This document shows positions 48,301 through 58,144 of a DNA stretch of 64,000 bases, one piece after another. This DNA comes from Cyclotella cryptica. Its lineage: Eukaryota; Bacillariophyta; Thalassiosirophyceae; Thalassiosirales; Thalassiosiraceae. Below the pieces are notes generated by a model, which was not told the DNA's origin, did not search any database, and saw only the letters and a list, made by a program, of their open reading frames with translations. Location of the stretch: assembly GCA_013187285.1 (NCBI GenBank), contig JABMIG010000179.1, positions 248,001 through 312,000 of the forward strand, written 5' to 3'. The position numbers were made by a program, and so were the translations under genes. Position 1 is the first letter of the stretch. Each line of letters opens with the position of its first letter.

Positions 48301-50490
48301 TTTACTCAACCCCCAGAGGAGTTTTTCACAGGAGTGGTTAGCTCTGTGATCATGAGTATTTTTGCTCAAGAAGAGTCCTGCACTTAAGTGGTTAGCTATG
48401 TGCTTGGTATGTTGTGTCCAGGTTTTGTTTCAACTCTGGTTCACAGATTTTTGCAGACTTTGCATCAATTATCACTGGCAAGGTAAAATTGATCTTAACA
48501 TATTTTATGTTGTTATTTGTTCGAAAATCTAGAACAATTCAAACTCAGTTCTTGCATTTGTCAAAGACTGAGGTCATATGCTGGCTTAGTCACTCTGGGT
48601 AACATGTACTCAGAAAAGTGTGTTTTGACAGGAATTTACTGCTTGTGCAATAAAAAACATCGTGTGACTTTGCCCTTCCTTTTGAGTAGGAAGAACCCAT
48701 CCTGCGTGCGCCAAGAGTTTGACACCTGCCTAGCTGGGTAAGGAAAACATATGGATGTTCCTAATTTTGGAACATGGGGGAAGCTTGGAACTACGTCCTT
48801 CTTGCTTTCACTGTTACTGTAGCAACACCGTGTCAGGGGTTCGAAACCCAACATGGTTTGATTTCCAGTTGCTTTTTGATACCATTGCTTGTGAATAGTG
48901 CAGCATGGCACATGTGTACATTTCTCACGTGGGAGAAGAGTTCATCTTCTTGAGAAAACAATTCATGATGCCAGAAGATTTCTTGGCATTTTTGTTTTAT
49001 TTTTACATGTAGCAAGGTATTTGAATATCAGGTTATTTTAACGTGACAGTAGAATTTTGATCAAGATTTTTCTCTAACGAGCGCTTTAATTTAAAATTAA
49101 ATAATTCGAAATTTATATTTTCGGGCTCTAAATTCTATTTTCCTCGGACCAGAGGTTGTGCATTTGGCTATTCATAAGCCAACTAGCTTTCTTTCCTTTT
49201 TTTTGCCAAGCTCGGTAGCTTATATGCATGAAAGGAATACCACATGAGAAGAATTCTCACTTTTGTGGACTTTTCTCACTTTTTTGCTTGGATTTAAGTA
49301 ATAAATCAACAAGTTGCGTGTTTTCCTGACAAAAACCGCAAAAAGTCAGCAGCATTCTTGCGCAAATCGGAAATTCGCGAGAATTTTGCTTAGAGTGTTT
49401 CTGGGGCACGACACGTAGTCGTTTTATGGGTCCTTCTTGCGCCCCCATGCGTGCTGGGACTTGGAGACAATACTCCGCGTCACTCTGACGTCTGACCGGG
49501 ATGCGGCAATATATTGCGCTCCTATGCCCATTTGCGGAGTAGAACAATGTTCTCTCCTAGGCTTGTTCATCGCGCACTAGGGCTGAGCCCAGCATGTGCC
49601 GTGACGCGCTCCCATGTGAAAGGGGCTGATCCACAATCGTGGGACTACGTCCTGCGCGGGTTCATTTTCCCTTGAGGATGTGTCTTACACATTGAAAACC
49701 TGAGAACCGCGAACTTCCAGGGGAATTGCGAGTCTTTCAAGTGACCGAAACCTCTCGGGGGTCATGAGCAAGCTTTTTAGGCCTTAGAGGCCATACGATT
49801 TTTCATAGGGTCATTTTATGCCCTAGAAGATCTTTTTGTACTGCCCTAAGGCTATAAGTACTTAGTACTCCGTGGTGTCACTGCATCTGCATGTGATCAC
49901 GGGTACGGACTAATTTTAAGTCTAATCGTGTTTTTAGGTCTAAAAATAGACTATACACATACTGCTCTTTCGAAAAAAATAAACCGAGGCATTTATGTTT
50001 ATTGCCTCCTCATTTTTAATGAGGGGCTGCTACTACCTAATAGGCACGTAAGCATTTGTGCCACAAGTGCGTATGATACGTCACAAGTGGTCTTTTTTTA
50101 CGGCAAGTGCACTTAGTGCTACATGCGCACTCTGCTAACAAAAGCGGAGTATACCCGTGTCAAGTGGGATCTAGTCCTCACTGACATTCAGGGCAATTGT
50201 TCTTGGCTACGTGTTTAAAAAAACACGTGCCGGCCTGTGAGTGAACTCACTTCAACTGGCTGAGTACGTGACTCGGGGCTCAGCTGTGGCAATATTGCTA
50301 CTCTTGGGGTCAGGCAGCACAAGTTGCGCCACGTGTAACACACCAAGTGTATTGTACGGCTTCGAGCAACAATGGACGACGGACAGACGAACCTACCATG
50401 GTCAACCACCGACAACAGCTGATGGATGATGGATGGTGGAACGACGGACAGACGATCCGATCTGGTTGCGCGAAGGCTATCAATTGATAG
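45378..50490. other. Interior of the non-coding LTR element
   Basis: No frame longer than about 130 codons and no domain except the faint Gypsy-like patch at 48500-48760. The plus strand is T/G-rich, the minus strand C/A-rich. A tRNA B-box-like GGTTCGAAACCC at 48837 has no matching A box. The stretch 49080-50470, next to the 5' LTR, would be the leader. Confidence 0.6.
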
Positions 50491-50948
50491 TGACCTAAGC
50501 CGCTTTTGCTGTAGTTTTTACTATGTAGTAAACGGGTAGATACATGTTGTTGAAAGATTTTAATTATGAGAGTTACACTACTGAAATAGGTATTGCATGG
50601 TACACTAGGTAATCCATGCATCACCAAGCACAGGTGATCCTGTTAGAGATTGAGGTAATTTAGGGCAGTTCCATGACTGCTCCTTTTCTCTCAACTGCCA
50701 ACAGGAACTGTCCCATGAGAAGGTTTCTGAGAAAGAAATCCTCTCTTGGATATTTTGTCTAAGAAACACCTAGAATGTATATGGGTGTTTCTCAAGAAAG
50801 AAATTGTCTTTTGAATATTGTTTCTCAGAAACAATATCTTATGACTATTGTACTTCCTTTGTGTTACACAAAGGGAAGAGGACCATTGGAGGTTCCACCT
50901 GGAACCTCTTTGGGTTTACCAGTTAAGGTAGATAATTGGCCTATGTCA
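50491..50948 (-). repeat. 5' LTR of the non-coding LTR element
   Basis: 458 bp, minus-strand ends TGACATAGGCC and GGCTTAGGTCA. It is followed on the minus strand by the palindrome CTATCAATTGATAG (50490-50477). Confidence 0.93.
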
Positions 50949-50953
50949 GTGGA

Positions 50954-53920
50954 TGACATCTCACTGCCAATGAGAGACATCAACACATTAAAGACAAGAG
51001 CAACTGTGGAAAAAGCTTGGACTATGAACAATAGCATCTACCAAGAGACATCCAAGGAACCACAGAGTACTCTGGAGGCAACAAAACGCCTCATAAAAAT
51101 ACTAGAAGCTAAGTATGAAAAAGCGGATCTCAGGGCAATTGTCAGAGACAATTGCACACACCTAAGTGGCCCAGAACAAGCAAGGTTACTGGAGCTCCTA
51201 CAAGAGTTTGAGGAGTTATTTAGTGGGAAACTAGGTGACTGGGATTGTAAGCCGGTCTCCCTCCAGTTGAAGGAAGGAGCACAGCCATACCATGGCAGAC
51301 CTTTTCTTGTACCCAAGAAGCACATAGAAATCACAAAAAGAGAGGTACAACGACTATGTGACTTAGGGGTACTTAAATGGCAAGATGATTCTGAATGGGC
51401 AGCACCCACATTCATCATACCCAAGAAGGACAACACCGTTTGGGTTGTCAGCGATTTTAGGGAAGTAAATAAACGTATAGTGGGAAAACCGCTTTCCTAT
51501 TCCCAAAATCAGCACTGTTCTACAGGAACTAGAAGGCTTTACATATGCCACAGCCCTTGACCTAAACATGGGCTATTACACCATTAGATTGGATCCAGAT
51601 GCATCCAAAATATGCACCATTATCTTTCCGTGGGGTAAGTACTCTTACCTACGGTTACCAATGGGTGTTGCATGTTCTCCCGACATCTTCCAGGCTAAGA
51701 TGTCTGAGCTAATGGCAACCCTTGAGTTCATCGAACTTATCTTGATGATTTACTATGCATCAGCAAGGGTAACCTAGAAGATCACCTTAATAAACTCAGA
51801 AGGGTCTTCATTAGGTTGCGAGACGCAGGCTTGACCGTCAATGCGCCGCAAGTCGTCTTTCTGTGCCATGGAGACAGAATACCTAGGATATGTGCTATCC
51901 AGAGATGGTATAAAACCACAACCAAAAAGGTACAGGCAATCCTCGCATTAACACCGCCTCAAAATGTTAAACAGCTCCGTAGGTTTCTAGGCATGGTCCA
52001 GTACTACAGAGACATTTGGGCAAGACGCAGTGAAATACTTGCACCATTAACCAACTTAGTTGGTGAATGTGGACACACCAAAGTCACAAGGGCTAACAAA
52101 ACTAAGAAAAAGCCGTGGCATTGGGATGACATCCATCAGCAAGCATTCGACACTGTAAAGGCAACTATCGCTGGCGATGTTACCTTGGCCTACCCTGACT
52201 ATTCCCAGGGATTTGAGATTTACACAGATAGCTCCAAATTTCAATTGGGCTGTGATTACTCAAAACAACAGGCCGCTGGCGTTCTTCAGTAGAAAACTGA
52301 GTCGGCGCAGCAAAAAGTATAGCGTGACCGAACAAGAACTACTGGCCATAGTAGAAACACTAAAAGAGTTCAAAGGCATGCTTTGGGGACAACAGATTAC
52401 GGTCTACACTGACCACAAAAATCTAATGCAGGATGCTCTAGGTCTGACCTCTGATCGAGTGTACCGCTGGAGATTACTCTTAGAAGAGTATGGCCCCACC
52501 ATCGTGTATATCAAAGGCATCCACAATACAGTTGCGGATGCCATCTCACGACTGGACTATGGACCCGTCACAGATGACAGGTCAACCTGGATGACTTTCG
52601 CCCAGTGTTGGTGCTACCATAACACAACACAGCCAGAAGCATCCCTAGCAACCACCCAGGAATCCATGAACCAGGTGTTTGCTAATCGCAACGAAGAGGA
52701 CTCCATCTATCCACTCACAACCAGAGAGATAGCGGAGGCACAACAAGAAGATGAAAGCCTTTTAAACAAAGGCTACTCAACTCAATTAGTTGAGAACATT
52801 AAAGTACTCTGCAAGGATGGCAAAATGGTTATTCCAAAAAGCCTCCAACACCGTGCGGTAGCTTGGTTCCACCACTACCTACAGCACCCCGGGACCAAAC
52901 GTCTCGAAGAAACTCTTCGTCTGTCGATGTATTGGAAAGGTCTAAGAACGACAGTCCAATCACATGTCAAAAAGTGTCACAGTTGCCAAGTGAACAAACT
53001 CAGGCAGCTAAAATACGGAAAACTGCCACCAAAGCTTGCAATCACCAACCCCTGGGAGGCTCTATGTGTGGACCTTATAGGACCATACACCCTCAAGGGC
53101 AAGGACAAGACACAAATTGACTTCATGTGCGTCACAATGATCGATCCTGCAACAAGCTGGTTCGAAATTGTAGAGTTGCCGGTATCACAGCTCCAGGAGC
53201 TTGATATTCCCACAGGTACAAAGGGGCAAAAGGGCAAAGACACACATGTCCAAGTACAACAACCCTACTTTGACAAGACTTCAGCAACAGTAGGTAATTT
53301 AGTCAACAGGACCTGGTTTAGCCATTACCCGCTTAGTCAATATATTATCTACGACAACAGAAGTGAATTTAAAATTCACTTCGAGACCCTCTGTGATTCA
53401 TACGGTCTGAAGCGTAAGCCAACCAGTGTCAAAAACCCACAAGCGAACGCAATACTCGAGTGGGTGCATCAAACAATCATGGCGATGCTCCGCACAGCTG
53501 AATTGGATATGGCCGACACCATCAGCGAGAGTGACATTGCTGACTTTCTCACAAACGCCGCATGGGCCGTTCGCTCTACCTATCACACAGTACTAAAGAC
53601 ATCGCCAGGAGCAGCTATATTTGGAAGGGACATGTTGTTCGACGTCCCCTACATCACTGACTGGTCTAAAATAGGGGAATATAGACAACGGCAAACAGAC
53701 CGTAATACAAGACGAGAGAATGCCTCTCACATAGACTGGGACTACCAACCCGGAGACAAAGTACTGCTGTGAAAAGAAGGTATCCTCCGCAAAACAGAAA
53801 GCCGGTATGAAAGTGATCCTTGGACTATCACGTCAGTTCATACGAATGGTACAATAAGGGTTCAACACGGAACTCTCCGAGCGACTTAACATCAGGAGAG
53901 TTACACCATATTTCGAATAA
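50954..53920 (+). pseudogene. Gypsy family 2 pol region (RT-RH-IN)
   Basis: Reverse transcriptase has TFIIPKKDNTVWVVSDFREVNKRI-type fingers (about 51410) and PMGVACSPDIFQAKM (about 51660). RNase H has EIYTDSSKFQLG (about 52215). Integrase starts with an HHYLQHPGTKR..CHSCQ zinc module (about 52870-52990). Its catalytic core runs from CVDLIGPYTL (about 53070) through IIYDNRSEFK (about 53345) to the NPQANAILEWVHQ region (about 53435). The part from about 52270 to 53770 is the longest open stretch. It is broken, with a few breaks. Confidence 0.87.
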
Positions 53921-54084
53921 ATAAACTAAATATACCTTGTACCTTCCCCCTGTTCTCCTCTTAAGACTTACGCTTCGTCTGGTGCTACACCATCTTTTTT
54001 TCCTCCTCGAGGTTTTCTTTTTTCCTCGGGAGGTCTTCTTTTTAGTGAGCATTGACACCTTACCGCTCCATTCGTGGGGGCGAG

Positions 54085-54585
54085 TGACATGAGCCAAGGA
54101 TACCTACTGGTACTCCTGATCCACCCTGGGCCCAATATCAGGCCCCATGGGTACACAGATAAATAGGAATTCTCCTAACTAAGAGTAGGATCCCACCAGA
54201 TAGAAGCAGGACTCATTTACAAGACCATTGAGTCCTGCAGGGCTTATTACTAAAGACCACTGGGTCCTGGGGGACCCATTGGCAGGATTACATCTACAGC
54301 CTAATCCAGAATCAACTGGATTCAGGTTGGCATGCAAGAATGCATGTACAGCCCAAACCAGGTGCATGTACACCCAGCTTGGCATGCATGAATCCAACAG
54401 GATGCATCAAAATCTAACATCCTCAAATTACATGCAAAATGCATGATAAACTAGAGAGGACTACCATGAGGCAGTCCTCATTTTCAATTAGTTTTTTTGC
54501 TCATAAAATAGAACTCCAAACAGCTGGAACATCTTTCTACTTCCTTTATCTACAACTACTTTTCAATTACTTCCGGCTTAGGTCA
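54085..54585 (+). repeat. 3' LTR of Gypsy family 2
   Basis: 501 bp, about 98.4% identical to 39395-39894. Followed by the TSD copy GACTA. Confidence 0.95.
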
Positions 54586-56110
54586 GACTACCGCCCTCTA
54601 AAAGATGATCCCAATCGTGTACGTATCACAGCTGGCGGCAACCTAATCAAGGATAACCCGGGCAAACTAACTACATGCATGGCTGATCTCACAACGTCCA
54701 AAATCTTGTGGAACAGTGTCCTCAGCACAAAAGGTGCGAAATTCATGGGCCTTGACCTTAAGAGTTTCTACCTCATCGCAATGCTGGACCGTCCCGAAGA
54801 CATGAAGATGACACTTGCACTGTTTCCCGACCATATACGGGCACAATACAACCTCGACAAACATGCCATAAATGGATTCGTCTACTTAGAATTGCGTGGA
54901 GCTATCTATGGCTTACCACAAGCGGGCACTGGCCAACACACTCCTCCGAAAACGCCTCGCACCACACGGATACTATGAGCTGGCACACATGCCAGGTCTG
55001 TGGCGCCATGTTACCCGACCGCAATTCAACTCAGCACAACCTCAGTCAGACTTTGGGGGGTCAGTTCTTGCATGTTAGGGTCAACAACCCAAAGCAAACT
55101 TCTGGAGGGGATGGTCGTATCTTGTTCACCCTTGTTGTGGACGACTTTGGTGTAAAATATGTGGGTCGAGAACACGCCGAACACCTCATCCAAGTGTTAC
55201 AAGAAAACTACACAATGTCCATTGACTGGGACGGGGCACTCTACTGTGGCATACAACTCGACTGGGATTACAATCATCGCACACTAGACATCTCAATGCC
55301 TTGATACATCAACAAGGTACTCCAACGATTCCAACATCCCATCCCTTCCTCACCACAAAACGGTCCCTACAAACCATATCCCAAGAAGTATGGGACAGCA
55401 GCCCAAGACCCCATACCAACAGATGATTCTGCACCCCTTGACAGCAATGGCCAGAAACGCATCCAACAAATTGTAGGAGCCCTCCTCTACTATGCGCGCG
55501 CTGTTGACAACACCATTCTACTCAGCCTGAGTGCCAGAGCCAGCGAACAAGCGCACCCCACACAACTCAACCAAAAACGTTGTCAACAGCTTCTCGACTA
55601 CTGTGCATCACACCCAGATGCCGTCGTCCGATTCACTGCATCCGACATGGTTCTAAATATACACTCCGATGCATCTTATCTTTCTGAATCAAATGCCCGC
55701 AGTCGAATTGTGGGCCATTTTTTCCTTGGCAGTGTCCCCATTGACAAAACACCAATCAAGCTTAACGGCGCCATCTACGTCTTCTGTGTTATCTTAAAAT
55801 TTGTTGTGGCTTCAGCCGCAGAAGCCGAACTTGGGGCCCTCTTTCTCAACTGCAAGGAAGGTAAAATTTTGTGCCTCATACTCCAGGAACTCGGGCATAC
55901 CCAACCACCAACACATACACATTGTGACAATGAGACTGCCACGGGTATCGCCAATAACACCGTCAAGAAACAACGGTCTCGCTCCATGGAAATGCGTTTT
56001 TTCTGGGTTACGGACCAAGTCAACCGTCGCCATTTCCATATTCGCTGGCACCCTGGCCAAGAAAACCTGGCGGATTACTTCACAAAACACTTTGACGCAC
56101 GACATCACAA
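54586..56110 (+). pseudogene. Copia element 2 reverse transcriptase (rest) and RNase H
   Basis: RT resumes after the Gypsy with LDLKSFYLIAMLDRPED (about 54760), RGAIYGLPQAG (about 54900) and catalytic LVVDDFGVKYVG (about 55135). RNase H has IHSDASYLSES (about 55660), ASAAEAELGALFLN (about 55810) and a YFTKHFDARHH end (about 56080). Broken. Confidence 0.83.
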
Positions 56111-56194
56111 ATCAGTCCGACCGTGGTACCTCCATACCAAGGACTCCCCTCATTTCCTGCCACGGGCGGCAGCCCCTAGCTCTCTGATAGGGTG

Positions 56195-56419
56195 TGTTGG
56201 AACTCTACCCAACGGATACATGCGGACATCTCCTTTACCGAGAATCCCACTTACCAGATTAGGCCGAGTCCCACTTGACAGACAGCATATGGGACTGGAG
56301 CACATCCAACCAATAACAGCTGCTTCGTTCTGCGTGCGTGCAGCAATATTAGCACACTAGTTAGCTCATAAATTGCTAACAACACTTTTATCGCAACTGT
56401 TCTAGTTGTGTGTTCAACA
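56195..56419 (+). repeat. 3' LTR of Copia element 2
   Basis: 225 bp, three differences from 34976-35200, followed by TSD AGAGT. Confidence 0.94.
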
Positions 56420-56424
56420 AGAGT

Positions 56425-57403
56425 GTATTTGAGAGAGCAACATCCATTGAAGTCAGTTTTTGAAACAAATAACAATTGTGTACGTGAAGGTAAATATTTC
56501 CTGAGTGCAAATCATGATAGATTTCTTGTACAGGTGTAGGGATGGCATATACTAGGTTGCAAATTCCGGAGGAATTCCGACGGAATTACGCGATACTCCG
56601 GAATATTTTCTAATTTTGACAGTAACGTGATTACTGTGATTGCGAGATTACTGAGAAAGACTTACTTAAGTACTTTGCTCAATACTTAAGGACTGTGACA
56701 CTGTGACATCACAAAATAAGACTCATTTTGACAAAATTTACAGTAATATGTCCGGAATCTACAGTAATTACTGCAGTAACTCTGATGGGTTACTGGTTAC
56801 TGTGTTTTTTGGACAGTAACCAAAACCGGAATTTGCAACCTAGGGCATATATTCCTAATTACAGATACGCATCAAAATGATATTGAGTTATATTTCCATG
56901 TCTCCAAAAGCAGGGGGCGCACGTGGAGACAAAATGCGAAATAGGGAAGAATTCTGCAAAATGGACCACTTGCCAAAATCTCACAATTGGATAATTTCTA
57001 CTACTTGCTGCTGTTTTCTCACTTCGAAATGTAGAACTCTTTTAGGTCAATTTGAATTTCAAGCTTGAGTAGAAATGGGTAGCCTTTATGTGCATGCAAA
57101 CATAGGTGTCACACAAGAAAATAGAAAATAATTAAAAGAAAGTACAGAGGGCTTCATAATTTTACCATTGTAATTCCTATGGTCCGAGGTAAAATATGAC
57201 ATACATTAAAATTTAATCTAATACTCATAACCTACCATACATACCACCCCGTAACTAGGTAAATCTCTACATCACCCCACTGTTGACATCATAATGTACT
57301 TTTTATGCACCTTTGTACTAGTCGGCCACTGTTCATGGCCCAAAAGGCATGGGGCAATAGTCAAGTCTATTGTGTGGACCATGTCTGTGTATGAAAGAAA
57401 ATC
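56425..57403. other. Host flank with a MITE
   Basis: AT-rich flank right of the Copia nest. It contains the hAT MITE at 56552-56843 and otherwise no recognised gene. Confidence 0.55.
56552..56843. mobile_element. hAT-type MITE, 292 bp
   Basis: Inverted ends CTAGGTTGCAAATTCCGG and CCGGAATTTGCAACCTAG (18 bp, perfect), flanked by a perfect 8-bp TSD GGCATATA (56544-56551, 56844-56851). The interior is rich in CAGTAAT / ATTACTG words that could pair. No coding capacity. The exact TSD and TIRs suggest a recent insertion. Confidence 0.95.
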
Positions 57404-57826
57404 TGACCTGAGCCGTTTCTTCGCAAAAAAATATCACGCGAAAATTAAGGGTAGTTTCGACAGGGGTCGAAGTTTTTATTTTATGAGCTTAATTTGCTCT
57501 AATTGTGCGGATGGCAGGGCAGTGGAGCTGCTCTTCCAATCCAAACAATGCAAACAAAATGTGTGTAGATTCTACACACATTTGGTATGTATTTAGCCTT
57601 CCTAAAAATAGGGGCTATGGACTCTGGTGTTCCAGAGCCCATAGGGCAGTGGACTCCTGTGGTGGGGAGTCTGAGCCTTTTGGACAGGATGGTGGACTCC
57701 AATGTTGGAGAGTCCTTGCCTTTTGGATCAGGGGCAGTGGAATTCCCGTTTGGGGAGTCCTGAGAATGCTCCTTTTGTATTTTGTACCAATGGGTACAAA
57801 ACTGGGCTGATTCTTGGCCTATGTCA
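57404..57826 (-). repeat. Solo LTR related to Gypsy family 1
   Basis: 423 bp with minus-strand ends TGACATAGGCC and GGCTCAGGTCA. Exact 5-bp TSD AAATC (57399-57403, 57827-57831). Closer to the family 1 LTRs than the solo LTR at 33176. Confidence 0.92.
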
Positions 57827-58144
57827 AAATCATCCCATGTTTCATTCAGTTGGTTTATGCAAGTGGGCTGTGGTAAGCAGGAGAACACAATATCAATAAG
57901 TTTTGTGGTCAAATTTTTACATTGAAAGTTAGGTATTTCAAGGAAAGTTACAAAGGACATTAAAATCAAAAATTTATAAAGTCATTAAAAGTATGAGATT
58001 TTGCATCAAAAGACAGATGGAGTCCCACTGTCACTGTTTTGAAGATCACAGCAGATGACAGGCATGTCTGACATATAAAAACATTTTTATTAATTCAGAC
58101 CATTTCAATGGATAAATTCAATCACAGATTTACATTCTCACCTA
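57827..58144. other. Spacer with no recognised feature
   Basis: The 3' end of the hAT element at 58145-61640 should lie here if it were complete, but no TGTCC-rich end or GTGAAACTAAG terminus is visible. Confidence 0.5.

Larger units (their letters stand above)
44919..50948 (-). mobile_element. Non-coding LTR element (LARD-like), inserted in Gypsy family 2
   Basis: 6030 bp in minus orientation. LTRs at 50948-50491 (5') and 45377-44919 (3') differ by about five substitutions and four one-base indels (about 98%). TSD GTGGA is exact (44914-44918, 50949-50953). The 5.1-kb interior has no extended gag or pol frame. One stretch around 48500-48760 resembles the protease-region DNA of Gypsy family 1 (811-1050) in the same relative orientation, so the interior is a heavily decayed Gypsy. 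The purine tract before the 3' LTR (GTGGGGCGAG) and the palindrome after the 5' LTR match those of Gypsy family 2. As a coding element it is a fossil, yet its ends are young, which implies mobilisation by another Gypsy's proteins. Confidence 0.9.
39395..54585 (+). mobile_element. Ty3/Gypsy element, family 2, inserted in Copia element 2
   Basis: A fossil Gypsy with 500-bp LTRs (39395-39894, 54085-54585) and a perfect 5-bp TSD GACTA (39390-39394, 54586-54590), located within the Copia RT region. Parts: leader, gag (about 40210-41348, and again after the hAT-type insertion to about 44100), retropepsin (about 44580-44900), then after the non-coding LTR element reverse transcriptase (about 51150-51780), RNase H (about 52130-52580) and integrase (about 52850-53900). 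A purine tract (GTGGGGGCGAG) precedes the 3' LTR. Without the two insertions it would be about 6.5 kb. The LTRs differ by about seven substitutions and one indel (about 98.4%), so it is young. It is broken, with about four to seven breaks besides the insertions. Confidence 0.94.
34976..56419 (+). mobile_element. Copia (CoDi-like) element 2, outermost member of the nest
   Basis: A fossil Copia element with 225-bp LTRs at 34976-35200 and 56195-56419 and a perfect 5-bp TSD AGAGT (34971-34975, 56420-56424). Without the inner Gypsy its length would be about 6.25 kb. Parts in order: gag (35254-36537), Cys/His finger (about 36540-36730), protease (about 37050-37165), integrase (about 37560-38700), and reverse transcriptase split by the Gypsy insertion (about 38990-39394 and 54586-55310), then RNase H (about 55640-56110). 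The LTRs differ at three positions by eye (about 98.7% identity), so it is young. Apart from the insertion it is broken, with about six to ten breaks. Confidence 0.93.

Noticed and set aside
48770-48870. tRNA-like B box GGTTCGAAACCC
   Set aside because: No A box or cloverleaf could be drawn upstream, and the site lies inside a decayed LTR element.
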